In this document: positions 39,366-47,821 of the stretch, one piece after another | How the letters are laid out: each line of letters opens with the position of its first letter | Numbering within the stretch: position 1 is the stretch's first letter | Assembly: GCF_039649665.1 (NCBI RefSeq) | Contig: NZ_JBDJAW010000028.1 | Location: 1 to 64,000, forward strand | Length of the DNA: 64,000 nucleotides | Direction of reading: 5' to 3' | From: Microbispora sp. ZYX-F-249 | Lineage (GTDB): Bacteria > Actinomycetota > Actinomycetes > Streptosporangiales > Streptosporangiaceae | The notes under the pieces: model-generated | Seen by the model: the letters and a program-made list of their open reading frames with translations, nothing else | The model's database searches: none | Told to the model about the DNA's origin: nothing | Translations under genes and position numbers: made by a program

Positions 39366-39489
39366 CTGAGCCGTTTGGGGGGTGCGACTTGACAACAGGT
39401 CGTACCCTCGAAGAACACAATTGAATCGTCACGCCGATGGCATCGTGCACAACGCGTCGTGCACGCCCGGACATAGGAACAGGTCTACG

Positions 39490-39720
39490 GTGACAATCGG
39501 AATCTCCATCGCCCTCATCCTGTCGAGCGCTCTGATGGTGCTGCTCGTCCTGCTCCACAAGGGCAAGGGCGGCGGTCTGTCGGACCTGTTCGGAGGCGGG
39601 TTCTCGTCGTCCTTCGGCGGTTCGTCGGTGGTGGAGCGCAACCTGGACCGCCTCACCATCATCACGGGCATCGTCTGGTTCGTCTGCATCATCGCGCTGG
39701 GCCTGCTGCTCAAGCCGTAG
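39490..39720 (+). CDS. secG: Preprotein translocase subunit SecG
   Basis: 76 residues, matching actinobacterial SecG (77 in M. tuberculosis). Two membrane helices (ISIALILSSALMVLLVLL and TGIVWFVCIIALGLLL) flank a Gly/Ser loop (GGGLSDLFGGGFSSSFGG); it is an accessory part of the SecYEG channel. GTG 39490 is chosen from the hydrophobic start, with AGG 6 nt upstream; an in-frame TTG-like extension to 39382 is rejected. A TTGACA at 39389-39394 between tpiA and secG may be a -35, but I find no matching -10. Confidence 0.93.
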   Translation: MTIGISIALILSSALMVLLVLLHKGKGGGLSDLFGGGFSSSFGGSSVVERNLDRLTIITGIVWFVCIIALGLLLKP

Positions 39721-39795
39721 CGGACGGCCTCCGGCCACGCGTGACAGAGATTCACCTCCCCCCGTCCGCGGGGCGATCGAGCAAGGAGTTCTTCG

Positions 39796-40143
39796 GTGGG
39801 TAGTGGCAACGCGATCCGTGGCAGCCGAGTCGGCGCTGGCCCCATGGGAGAGGCCGAACGCGGCGAGGCCGCCCCCCGTGTGCGGGTCTCGTTCTGGTGC
39901 GCGAACATGCACGAGACGCGCCCGAGCTTCGCCAGCGACGCGGCCGTTCCCGAGTTCTGGGACTGCCCGCGGTGCGGACTGCCGGCCGGGCAGGACCAGT
40001 CGAACCCGCCCGCTCCGCCGAAGAACGAGCCGTACAAGACGCACCTCGCGTACGTGAAGGAGCGCCGTAGCGACAAGGACGGCGCGCAGATCCTCGCCGA
40101 GGCGCTGGAGCGGCTGCGCTCCTCCTCCCGCCCGATCTACTGA
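39796..40143 (+). CDS. rbpA: RNA polymerase-binding protein RbpA
   Basis: 115 residues. RbpA binds RNA polymerase and group 1 sigma factors and stabilises open complexes; it is specific to actinobacteria. The zinc-ribbon-like core SFWCANMHETRPSF...WDCPRCGLPAG (about 33-63) and the sigma-interacting C-terminal helices (ILAEALERLR) are present. GTG 39796 has AAGGAG 7 nt upstream. In Streptomyces coelicolor rbpA is partly SigR-controlled; I see no clear SigR promoter here. Confidence 0.95.
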   Translation: MGSGNAIRGSRVGAGPMGEAERGEAAPRVRVSFWCANMHETRPSFASDAAVPEFWDCPRCGLPAGQDQSNPPAPPKNEPYKTHLAYVKERRSDKDGAQILAEALERLRSSSRPIY

Positions 40144-40179
40144 TCCGGACGCCCGGTTCACCGATCCGGGCAACTGTGC

Positions 40180-40209
40180 AGGCCCTTCCCGCTCAGGCGG
40201 GGAGGGCCT
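40180..40209. terminator. Bidirectional terminator after rbpA
   Basis: 13-bp stem (40180-40192 with 40197-40209, one G-U) and a TCAG tetraloop, followed by TT. It ends rbpA; the stop codon of the truncated LysR gene on the other strand falls in its loop (40193-40195). Confidence 0.8.
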
Positions 40210-40615
40210 TCATGTATGCGCGGGCCTCCGGTCGGCGGAGCGGTACACGGTGATCCGGAACCCGCACTTGCGGGTGACGCCGGCGAAAGGCCGCGGCGAG
40301 CCGGGCTCCGGCCTGCTCGGCGCTGTCCGCGAGAGTGCCGATGGTCAGGGCGCCGGCCGCGGCGGCGACCCGGGCGCGCACCCGCTCGGCCTGCTCCAGC
40401 AGCGCGCGTGCCTCGTCGTAGAGCGCGGCCCCGGCGGCGGTCAGCGTGACGCCGGTGGGCGAGCGGCGCAGCAGGAGGGCGCCGAGGTCGGCTTCCAACT
40501 GCCGGACGGCACGGCTCAGCGGCGGCTGGGTCATGTGCAGGCGTGCGGCGGCCCGCCCGAAGTGGCGCTCCTCGGCGACCGCCACGAAGTAGCGCAGCGA
40601 GCGTAGGTCCATCAT
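40193..40615 (-). pseudogene. Truncated LysR-family regulator
   Basis: About 140 codons. The winged helix-turn-helix is complete (LRSLRYFVAVAEERHFGRAA, MTQPPLSRAVRQLEADLG, LLRRSPTGVTLT), followed by the linker helix and only the first strands of the effector domain (GALTIGTLADSAEQAG, RRRHPQVRV). The remaining roughly 160 residues are missing; the frame runs into the rbpA terminator and stops in its loop. The gene is divergent from an MBL-fold gene it may once have controlled. A DNA-binding fragment without ligand control could still be made, but I call it a remnant. Confidence 0.75.
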
Positions 40616-40728
40616 CGGCGACGATGCCGGCACGGTATCGGCCGTGCGCAACCGGTGTTGGACGCGGCGGAGCATCCGGCAATGGACTGGAGCGGCCCGA
40701 TCATCGGGCTCTCCGAGAAGTGGATGCC

Positions 40729-41622
40729 ATGTCTGAACACGTGCTGCCCGAGCCCGTCGTGCGGATCGAGGAGGTGCGGGAGCTCGCCCGCGACCTGGTG
40801 GTGATCCCCAACCGCCGGGTGCAGCTGGTGCCCAACATCGGCCTCATCGGCGGCACGCATTCCGTGCTGGTCGTCGAGACCGGAATGGGCCCGCGGAACG
40901 CCGAGACCGTGCTCGCGTTCGCGGCGGAGCACGCGGCCGGCCGCAGGCTGTACCTGACCACGACGCACTTCCACCCGGAGCACGCGTTCGGGGCGCAGGT
41001 GTTCGCCGGAGAGGCGACGTTCCTGGTCAACCGGGCGCAGGCCGAGGACCTGACCGCGAAGGGCGCCGCCTACCTCGACATGTTCCGGGGCCTCGGCGAG
41101 CCGGTCGCCCGGCAGCTTGAGGGCGTCGAGATCGCCACCCCGGACGTCGTCTACGACGACGCGTACGACCTCGACCTGGGCGGCAGGGTGGTGCGCCCGC
41201 GGGCCGCCGGCCGGGCGCACAGCAGGGGCGACCAGGTGATCACGGTCCCCGACGCCGGGGTGATGTTCACCGGCGACCTCGTGGAGGCCGGGCAGTTCGC
41301 CATCTTCCCGTGGTTCCCGCCGTACGACACCGACGTGTCGGGCACCCGCTGGATCAGCGTGATGCGGAGGCTGGCCGACGCGTCGCCGCGCGTGGTGCTG
41401 CCCGGTCACGGCGACGTCGGCGGCCCGCGGCTGATCGCCGACGTCCGCGACTACCTCGAACTGCTGCGCGACGAGACCTGGGCGCGCCGGGACTCGGCCG
41501 TGGGCGAGCAGACGATCGTCGAGGAGGTGAGGGCGCTCATGATCGAGCGGCACCCGGAGTGGGCCGGCCGGGAATGGATCGAGAAGGGTGTCGGCTGCCT
41601 GTGCGCCGAGCACCCCGCGTGA
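40729..41622 (+). CDS. MBL-fold hydrolase with HxHxEH motif
   Basis: 297 residues. The zinc signature reads TTHFHPEHAFG (about 82-92), with Glu replacing the usual Asp of HxHxDH. Other ligands are kept: AAGRAHSRGDQ (His), MFTGDLVEAG (Asp) and LPGHGDVGG (His). The C-terminal helices (VRDYLELLRDETW) resemble the MBL subgroup that includes SoxH-like and alkylsulfatase-like proteins. Substrate unknown. ATG 40729 has GAGAAG about 9 nt upstream. It is divergent from the truncated LysR gene. Confidence 0.82.
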   Translation: MSEHVLPEPVVRIEEVRELARDLVVIPNRRVQLVPNIGLIGGTHSVLVVETGMGPRNAETVLAFAAEHAAGRRLYLTTTHFHPEHAFGAQVFAGEATFLVNRAQAEDLTAKGAAYLDMFRGLGEPVARQLEGVEIATPDVVYDDAYDLDLGGRVVRPRAAGRAHSRGDQVITVPDAGVMFTGDLVEAGQFAIFPWFPPYDTDVSGTRWISVMRRLADASPRVVLPGHGDVGGPRLIADVRDYLELLRDETWARRDSAVGEQTIVEEVRALMIERHPEWAGREWIEKGVGCLCAEHPA

Positions 41623-41639
41623 CGCGCACCCGGCGGGCC

Positions 41640-41845
41640 TGCGGGGGAGCGGGTCCAGAGGCCGCATCCGTAGGCCGGCACCACGGCCTGGATCCGTCGC
41701 GGGCCCCGAGCTCGGCCATGACCCGGGAGACATGCGTCTTCACGGTGGCCTCGCCGACGAACAGTTCGGCGGCGATCTCGGTGTTCGACAGACCTCCGGG
41801 CCGTCAGCCTCCGGACCTCCGTCTCGCGCGGCGTCGGCCTGTCCA
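41640..41845 (-). pseudogene. Frameshifted LuxR-type helix-turn-helix remnant
   Basis: On the minus strand the pieces of a NarL/LuxR DNA-binding domain can be read in two frames: PTPRETEVRRLTA (about 41840-41800), then after a shift GLSNTEIAAELFVGEATVKT and HVSRVMAELGARD (about 41790-41705), then after a second shift back RIQAVVPAYGCGL (about 41695-41655). No receiver domain is found upstream. It is what remains of a two-component response regulator. Confidence 0.7.
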
Positions 41846-41849
41846 CGGC

Positions 41850-42130
41850 TCCGGCGTTCCTCGCCATCGTGGTCGCCGCGTACTCGCTCGGCGCGTACGC
41901 GGCGACGTGGCCGCTCGTCGCGGGCCTGAGCGCCGCACGCGAGATCCTCGCCCCAGGCCGCCCTTCCTCCGGGCGTGCCGGCCTGCGGGGAGGCGACGAC
42001 CTCGACCAGGGTGACCACGATCACCACGGCGACCGCCGTCGCCGGGCGGCGGCGCCGGTGGGCGATCCCGGCGCGCCTGCCGTACCGGCCGGCCCAGGCC
42101 GGCCTCCTCACCGCCGCGCAAGCACCGTCC
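41850..42130. other. Decayed region, possible sensor-kinase fragment
   Basis: No intact gene. On the plus strand a hydrophobic stretch (FLAIVVAAYSLGAYAATWPL, about 41854-41913) resembles the membrane part of NarX/DesK-like kinases, and a hydrophobic run is also readable on the minus strand (about 42000-42045). I regard it as probable debris next to the LuxR remnant; confidence is low. Confidence 0.3.
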
Positions 42131-42133
42131 CCG

Positions 42134-43738
42134 TCAGCCGTGCACCTGCTCGCCGTCGAGGAACGTCATGACGACCTTGGTGGTCCAGATGTCCTTCGGG
42201 TCGAGCGTGAAGGGGTCGCGGTCGAGGACGACGAGGTCGGCCGGGCGGCCCTCCTCGATCACCCCGGCGGGGGAGCGGTTGATCCAGGCCGAGCCCTCGG
42301 TGTAGGCCGTCATGATCGTCCGTAGGTCGAGGCTCTGCTCGGGCAGGAACGGCGTCTGGGCCGTGGGGTACGTCGCGTGGACGGAGCCGCCCGGCTCGGT
42401 GCGGTTGACCGCCACGTGCATGGCCTCCAGGGGGTCGGCCGAGGAGACCGGCCAGTCCGAGCCCCCGGCGAAGCGGGTGCCGTGCCGTACCAGGTCGGCG
42501 AAGGGGTACTGCCAGGACGCGCGCTCCTCGCCGAGGTAGGGGATGCACAGCTCGTCCATCTGCAGGTGGTGGGTGGCCCACAGCGCCTGCAGGTTGGCCG
42601 TCACACCGAGCTCGGCGAAGCGCGGCACGTCCTGCGGTGTGATGATCTGCACGTGCGCGATGTGGTGCCGGTTGTCGGGGTCGGTGCCGGTCAGCGCGTC
42701 GAGCGCCTCGCGCACGGCCCGCTCGCCGATGGCGTGGAAGTGCACCTGGAAGCCCAGGGCGTCGAGCTCCTTGACGTACCCGTCGAGCAGCGCCGGGTCG
42801 ACGTACGACAGGCCGGTGCCGCCGCAGCGGCAGTAGGGCTCGATGACGGCGGCGGTGAAGTTCTCCGGGATGCCGTCCTGCATGATCTTCACCGACGTCG
42901 CCCGGAAACGGTCCAGGCCCTTGGCCGTCGCGCGCCGCTCGACCAGCTCGGGGATCTGCTCGGCGCCGCGGGTGCGGTCCCACCACAGGGCGCCGACGAC
43001 CCGCGCCCGCAGGCGTCCCGAGGAGGCGGCGGACAGGTAGGCGGGCAGCTGGTCGTCCGACCCGGCGTACGACCCGACGATGGCGTCCTGCCAGCCGGTG
43101 ATGCCCAGCGAGAACAGGTGGGACTGCGCGTCCATCAGGGCGGCGTCGACGTCGGCCGGGGTGGGGCGCGGGGTGAGCAGGCCGACGAGGTCCATCGCGC
43201 CCTCGTGCAGCACGCCGCTCGGCGTTCCGTCGGGGTCGCGCTCGATGCGGCCGTCCGCGGGGTCGGGGGTGTCCTTGGTGATCCCGGCGACCTCCAGGGC
43301 CCGCGTGTTGACCCAGGCGGCGTGGTGGTCGCGCTGCACGAAGTACGCGGGGCGGTCGAGGAAGTCGAGCTGGGACCGGTGGGGGAGGCCGCCGGGGAAG
43401 GCCGACATGTCCCAGCCGCCGCCGTCGATCCACTCCCTGCCCGGATTGTTCGCCGCGTAGCCGGCGATCACCGTGGTGTAGGCGTCGAGGCCGTACACCT
43501 CGGACAGGTCGCACTTGGCCCGCTCCAGCCCGGCCTGCACCGGGTGGACGTGGGCGTCGGTGAACCCCGGCGTCAGCAGGCCGCCGCCGAGGTCCACCGG
43601 CTCGGCGCCCGGCGCCAGCCGTACGAGGTCGGCCTCGGCGCCGACGGCGGCGATGACGCCGTCGCGGACGAGGACCGCCTCGGCGAAGCCGCCGGGGACG
43701 AAGACGCGGCCGCCGCGGAACAAGATGGTGGAGCTCAA
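42134..43738 (-). CDS. YtcJ-like metal-dependent amidohydrolase
   Basis: About 534 residues, amidohydrolase_3 type TIM barrel. The metal-binding HxH is in TPGFTDAHVHPVQAG near 61, a later His in GFQVHFHAIGE and HHIAHVQII, and the final Asp in FAGGSDWPVSS near 440. Members hydrolyse exocyclic amides or formamides; the substrate is unknown. The start is probably TTG 43738 (AAGGA 10 nt upstream), since an in-frame ATG at 43867 would lie inside the neighbouring gene. It follows the FAD oxidase by 61 nt on the same strand. Confidence 0.85.
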   Translation of the reverse strand: MSSTILFRGGRVFVPGGFAEAVLVRDGVIAAVGAEADLVRLAPGAEPVDLGGGLLTPGFTDAHVHPVQAGLERAKCDLSEVYGLDAYTTVIAGYAANNPGREWIDGGGWDMSAFPGGLPHRSQLDFLDRPAYFVQRDHHAAWVNTRALEVAGITKDTPDPADGRIERDPDGTPSGVLHEGAMDLVGLLTPRPTPADVDAALMDAQSHLFSLGITGWQDAIVGSYAGSDDQLPAYLSAASSGRLRARVVGALWWDRTRGAEQIPELVERRATAKGLDRFRATSVKIMQDGIPENFTAAVIEPYCRCGGTGLSYVDPALLDGYVKELDALGFQVHFHAIGERAVREALDALTGTDPDNRHHIAHVQIITPQDVPRFAELGVTANLQALWATHHLQMDELCIPYLGEERASWQYPFADLVRHGTRFAGGSDWPVSSADPLEAMHVAVNRTEPGGSVHATYPTAQTPFLPEQSLDLRTIMTAYTEGSAWINRSPAGVIEEGRPADLVVLDRDPFTLDPKDIWTTKVVMTFLDGEQVHG

Positions 43739-43799
43739 GGGTGTCGTGTCCTTCTTCGAGATGTACGGGTGTCCCGCGAACAGCGCGAGATCACGGGGG

Positions 43800-45197
43800 C
43801 TAGTGGCCGGTGATCCTGTCGGCGATCCTGGCCAGTACGGACGTCCTGGCCATGCCCCTGCCCTCACGGGCGTCGGCCAGGCGGTAGAGACGGTACATCG
43901 AGTGGACGCCGAGCCAGCGCAGCGGCTCCGGCTCCCAGGCGCGCACCCGCCGGTCCACCCACGGCATGCGGGTCAGGCCGGTGTCGCGGCGCAGCACCAG
44001 GTCGCGCAGCGTGCGCCCGGCGAGGTTCGTGGTGGTCACGCCGTGGCCCGTGTAGCCGCCCGCCCAGCCGAGGCCGGTCGCGGGGTCCACGTGGACGGCC
44101 GAGCACCAGTCGCGCGGCACGCCGAGCACCCCCGACCAGGCGTGCTCCACCCGCGACCCGGCGACGGCGGGGAAGAACGCGACCAGCAGGTCCCACAGGG
44201 CGTCGACGGTCCAGGTGTGCGTGTGCCCCCGCTCGTCGACCCTCGACCCGTACAGGTACGGCCTGCCGCGGCCGCCGAAGGCGATGCGGTCGTCGGCCGT
44301 CCGCTGGGCGTACATGTAGTAGTGCGCCATGTCGCCGAGCAGTTCGCGGCCCTGCCAGCCGATCTCCGCCCAGACCTTCTCCGGCAGCGGCGCGGTGACG
44401 ATCAGCGAGCTGTTCATCGGCAGCCAGTCGCGGTGGTGGCCGGCGATGGTCGCGGTGAACCCCTCGGTGCAGCGCAGGACGTGGTCCGCCCTCACCGTCC
44501 CGTACGGCGTGACCGCCCGGCCCGGCGCGATCTCGGTGACGGGCGTCCGCTCGTAGATCTCGACGCCGAGGTCCCGTACGGCCCGCGCGAGGCCGCGGAC
44601 GAGCTTGGCCGGCTGGATCCTGGCGCAGTGCGGGCTCCAGGTGGCTCCCGTCGCCCCCGCCACCCGCAGCCGCTCGTTCATCTCGCCGGTGGTCAGCAGC
44701 CGGACGTCGTCGCGGTCCCAGCCCCACTCGCGCTGCGCCGCCAGCTCCTCGCGCAACCGCAGCGCCTGCGCCGGGCCGCGGGCGACCGTGAGCAGGCCGC
44801 CCTTGACGATGTCGGCGTCGATGTCCTCCTCGCGGGCGACGCGGATGACCTCGTCCACGGCCTCGAACATCGCGCGCTGCAACCGCCGGGCCGCGTCCCG
44901 GCCGTGGGTCTTCGCGTACCGCTCGGGCGAGCCGGCCAGCGCGCCGGTCAGCCAGCCGCCGTTGCGTCCCGACGCGCCGAACCCGGCGAACTCCTTCTCC
45001 AGCACGACCACCCGCAGCGACGGGTCCGCCTTCTTCAGGTAGTAGGCGGTCCACAGCCCGGTGTAGCCCGCGCCGACCACGGCGACGTCGGCCCGCAGGT
45101 CGCCGCCCAGCGGTTCTCCGGTATCGGGCACGCCGAGCGACCGATACCAGAAGGACACCTCACCGTTGACGAAGTCAGGGGACAGGGGAGCGGTCAT
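43800..45197 (-). CDS. FAD-dependent amine oxidoreductase (DAO/PuuB-like)
   Basis: 465 residues. The FAD-binding DADVAVVGAGYTGLWTAYYL-type Rossmann motif is near residues 38-55, then VLEKEFAGFGASGRNGGW, typical of the D-amino-acid oxidase / gamma-glutamylputrescine oxidase family. The late GWAGGYTGHGVTTTNLAG closes the FAD site near 395. It likely oxidises a secondary or primary amine, with an amidohydrolase encoded next downstream. ATG 45197 is preferred (AGCAGG 9 nt upstream); ATG 45206 is in frame. Confidence 0.85.
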   Translation of the reverse strand: MTAPLSPDFVNGEVSFWYRSLGVPDTGEPLGGDLRADVAVVGAGYTGLWTAYYLKKADPSLRVVVLEKEFAGFGASGRNGGWLTGALAGSPERYAKTHGRDAARRLQRAMFEAVDEVIRVAREEDIDADIVKGGLLTVARGPAQALRLREELAAQREWGWDRDDVRLLTTGEMNERLRVAGATGATWSPHCARIQPAKLVRGLARAVRDLGVEIYERTPVTEIAPGRAVTPYGTVRADHVLRCTEGFTATIAGHHRDWLPMNSSLIVTAPLPEKVWAEIGWQGRELLGDMAHYYMYAQRTADDRIAFGGRGRPYLYGSRVDERGHTHTWTVDALWDLLVAFFPAVAGSRVEHAWSGVLGVPRDWCSAVHVDPATGLGWAGGYTGHGVTTTNLAGRTLRDLVLRRDTGLTRMPWVDRRVRAWEPEPLRWLGVHSMYRLYRLADAREGRGMARTSVLARIADRITGH

Positions 45198-45393
45198 GGT
45201 GCACATCCTGCTATATCCGTGCTCATCTCGCCATTCGGCGACGGATGTCGTGGAGATCCGATGGAACACATGCGGATAACCGTAGTCGTAACGTGGCGCA
45301 TCGACAGGAAACGATCGGCTCACCGCTGTGTAGCAAAGGTGTAACAGCACTCCGCCACCCTGAAGACCAGCGCAACGGAGGGAGCGGATACCG

Positions 45394-46470
45394 ATGGGGT
45401 TCTTCCGGATTCGGACGACCGTGGACGAGCGGCCGGGGCGGCTGGCGTCGCTGGCCACGGCCTTGGCCGACAAGGGCGGCAACATCCTCGGCCTGTCGGT
45501 GCAGCCCGACACCGACGGCACGGTCGACGAGTTCGTCACCGACATCCCCGCCTCCCCCGAGGCCGTACGCGAGGCGCTGGAGGCGGCCGGCGGAAGACGG
45601 GTGCGGATCGTCCCCGCCACGGCGCACGAGCTGACCGACGAGCCGACGCGGACGCTGCTGCTCGCCGCCCGGCTGCGCTCGGCTCCCTGGCGCCTGCCGG
45701 AGATCCTGGGCGAGCTGCTGCGCGCCGACGACGCCCGCTGGGTGTACGGCGCGGCCGCCGTACGCCCGCGGAACGAGGACGGCGAGCGGGACGAGGGGGA
45801 GGCGCCGGAGCTGCCCGACCCGACCCTGCTGGTGGTGCCCGTGGCGCCGCGGCGGTCGATCCGGCTGCGCCGCTCGGGCCTGCCGTTCACCCTGACCGAG
45901 GCGGCCCGCGCCGCCGCGATGGTGAGGCTGGCGCAGCCGCCGGCCGAGCCGTCCGCGGCCGAGGGGCCGGTGCGGCTCGCCGACGGCGCGGAGGTGCAGG
46001 TCAAGCCGCTGACTTCGCTCTATCGCGAGGCGCTGCGCGACCTGCACGAGCGCTGCTCGCCGGAGACGCGCAGGTTCCGCTACTTCACCGCCAACCCCAC
46101 CCTGCCGCCCCACATGTTCGACCGGCTGTGCGACCGGGCCCGCGGGCAGTCGCTCGTCGCGGGCCACGACGGCCAGGTCGTCGGACTCGCCTCGTTGATG
46201 TTCACGGCGGACCCGGGCACAGCGGAGATGGCCCTGCTCGTGGAGGACCGCTGGCAGGGCCGGGGGCTCGGTGCCCACCTGGCCCGCATGCTCCTCGCAC
46301 AGGCCAGGGACCTCGGCTTCGCCGAGGTGCGGGCGACCCTCCTGTACGACAACACGCGCATGCGCAGGCTGCTCGGCTCCCTCGGCGCGACGCTCACCCA
46401 CACCGAGGACCCCGGTGTGATGGAGGCGCGGCTCGCCGTGGGCGTGATGGCGACGGCAACCCCGAGCTGA
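45394..46470 (+). CDS. ACT-GNAT fusion, probable amino-acid-regulated acetyltransferase
   Basis: 358 residues. The N-terminal ACT domain (FFRIRTTVDERPGRLASLA, GNILGLSVQP, about 2-75) is a small-molecule, usually amino-acid, sensor. After a middle region of about 110 residues comes a GNAT acetyltransferase (VKPLTSLYREALRDLHE, about 198 onward; acetyl-CoA loop DRWQGRGLGAHLARMLL near 288; YDNTRMRRLLGSLGA near 318). Actinobacterial ACT-GNAT enzymes acetylate lysines of metabolic enzymes and are stimulated by Asn or Cys. Which amino acid acts here is unknown. GGAGGGAG lies 6-8 nt before ATG. Confidence 0.87.
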   Translation: MGFFRIRTTVDERPGRLASLATALADKGGNILGLSVQPDTDGTVDEFVTDIPASPEAVREALEAAGGRRVRIVPATAHELTDEPTRTLLLAARLRSAPWRLPEILGELLRADDARWVYGAAAVRPRNEDGERDEGEAPELPDPTLLVVPVAPRRSIRLRRSGLPFTLTEAARAAAMVRLAQPPAEPSAAEGPVRLADGAEVQVKPLTSLYREALRDLHERCSPETRRFRYFTANPTLPPHMFDRLCDRARGQSLVAGHDGQVVGLASLMFTADPGTAEMALLVEDRWQGRGLGAHLARMLLAQARDLGFAEVRATLLYDNTRMRRLLGSLGATLTHTEDPGVMEARLAVGVMATATPS

Positions 46471-46488
46471 CGTCCTCACGGGTGGTCC

Positions 46489-46524
46489 TCCTGGTCCGGT
46501 GTAGCTCAGGGCACCGGACCAGGA
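46489..46524. terminator. Bidirectional terminator
   Basis: Perfect 13-bp stem (46489-46501 with 46512-46524) around a 10-nt loop between the convergent ACT-GNAT and Lrp genes. Confidence 0.8.
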
Positions 46525-46557
46525 CGGGTCGCCGCAGGCGCGCGCCGCCGCCGATGC

Positions 46558-47019
46558 TCAGCCCGCGGGGCCGAGCACGGGGCGGCCGTCGACGATGCTT
46601 TTCATGACGAGGGTGGACGTCAGGCGCTGGATGCCGGGCAGCGTGGCGAGGTGGTCGTCCTCCAGGCGTTGGTAGGCGGCGAGATCGGCGGTGAGGACGC
46701 GGAGGAGGTAGTCGGGGTCGCCGAACAGGCGCTGGGCCTGGACGACCTGCGGGATTCTCGCGACGGCATCCTCGAAGCCCAGAAGGGTGTCGCGGTCCTC
46801 CTGCAGCATGGTCACGAAGACGAGGGCCTGGAAGGGCAGCCCGACCGCTTCGGGGGCGACGATCGCCCGGTAGCCGCGGATCACTTTGCTGCGCTCCAGT
46901 GCGCGAAGCCGGCGGTGACACGGCGACACGCTGAGCCCGACGTGTGCGGCGAGCTCGGTGACCGTGAGGCGACCGTCTTCTTGGAGCGCGGCAAGGATTT
47001 TCCGGTCGATGGCGTCCAC
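46558..47019 (-). CDS. Lrp/AsnC family transcriptional regulator
   Basis: 153 residues. N-terminal helix-turn-helix (DAIDRKILAALQEDGRLTV, LAAHVGLSVSPCHRRLR) and C-terminal RAM ligand domain (ALVFVTMLQEDRDTLLGF, YLLRVLTADLAAYQ). It is divergent from the LysE-type exporter gene, 108 nt apart, and by the usual pattern controls it in response to an amino acid. GTG 47019 has AAGGAT 7-8 nt upstream. Confidence 0.92.
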   Translation of the reverse strand: MDAIDRKILAALQEDGRLTVTELAAHVGLSVSPCHRRLRALERSKVIRGYRAIVAPEAVGLPFQALVFVTMLQEDRDTLLGFEDAVARIPQVVQAQRLFGDPDYLLRVLTADLAAYQRLEDDHLATLPGIQRLTSTLVMKSIVDGRPVLGPAG

Positions 47020-47127
47020 GGGGTGGATCCTTCTACTCCGGTGACCGTGCGGACAAGAAGTCGGCACCACTTTCCAGCTGATCGCAGGTAGTTTCCTCGG
47101 CGGAACCGTGCTCCGAGGAGAGATGCC

Positions 47128-47754
47128 ATGCCCGTCGGCTCCGTCGTCGCCTTCTGGGGTGTCGCCCTGCTGCTCATCGTCGTGCCGGGAGCGGACTGGG
47201 CGTTCACCCTCGGCGCGGGGCTGCGCGGCCGCGTGGTCCCGGCCGTGGGCGGGCTCGTGCTCGGCTACGCGGGCATGACCGTCGTCGTCGCGGCGGGTGT
47301 CGGCGCCCTGGTCGCGGAGAGCGTCATGGCCCTCACGGCGCTGACCGTCCTCGGCGGCGGCTATCTGCTGTGGCACGGAGCGCGGACGCTCACCTCCTCG
47401 TTCACGCCCGTCGGGACCGTCGGCGGGCCGGCAGAGGCACCGTCGGGAACCGGCTGGGCGACGCTCACGCAGGGCATCGGAGTCAGCGGGCTCAACCCCA
47501 AGGGACTGCTCATCTTCGTCGCCCTGCTCCCGCAGTTCACCAGCCCTGACCGGGACTGGCCCCTGCCCGTGCAGATGGGCGCCCTGGGGCTGGTCTTCAT
47601 GATCACCTGCGCCGCCTTCTACCTGGCCCTCGGCTCGGTGACGCGGACGATCCTGATACCCCGCCCCGCCGCGGCACAGGCCGTGCACCGGCTGTCCGGA
47701 GCCGGAATGGTCATCGTCGGCGTCCTCCTGGTGGTCGAGAGGGTCGGCGGCTGA
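47128..47754 (+). CDS. LysE/RhtB family amino-acid exporter
   Basis: 208 residues with about six membrane helices. The family motif VVPGADWAFTLGAGLRG is near residue 18, and GLNPKGLLIFVALLPQF near 127. Members export lysine, homoserine, threonine or similar. GAGGAG lies before ATG 47128. The divergent Lrp-type gene is the likely regulator. Confidence 0.9.
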   Translation: MPVGSVVAFWGVALLLIVVPGADWAFTLGAGLRGRVVPAVGGLVLGYAGMTVVVAAGVGALVAESVMALTALTVLGGGYLLWHGARTLTSSFTPVGTVGGPAEAPSGTGWATLTQGIGVSGLNPKGLLIFVALLPQFTSPDRDWPLPVQMGALGLVFMITCAAFYLALGSVTRTILIPRPAAAQAVHRLSGAGMVIVGVLLVVERVGG

Positions 47755-47821
47755 GCACCGGCCGCCGAGGATGCCGCCGGTGCCGGTGGAGCGGGACGAA
47801 GAATTCAGGTACAGGTGGTCT

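Noticed and set aside
41975..42325. A 116-codon plus-strand open frame overlapping the amidohydrolase end.
   Set aside because: It runs through decayed sequence into the antisense of the amidohydrolase and shows no family resemblance.
46489..46524. The sequence GGTGTAGCTCAGGG resembles the D-arm of a tRNA.
   Set aside because: It is the stem edge and loop of a perfect 13-bp terminator; no anticodon arm, T arm or acceptor pairing can be made around it.
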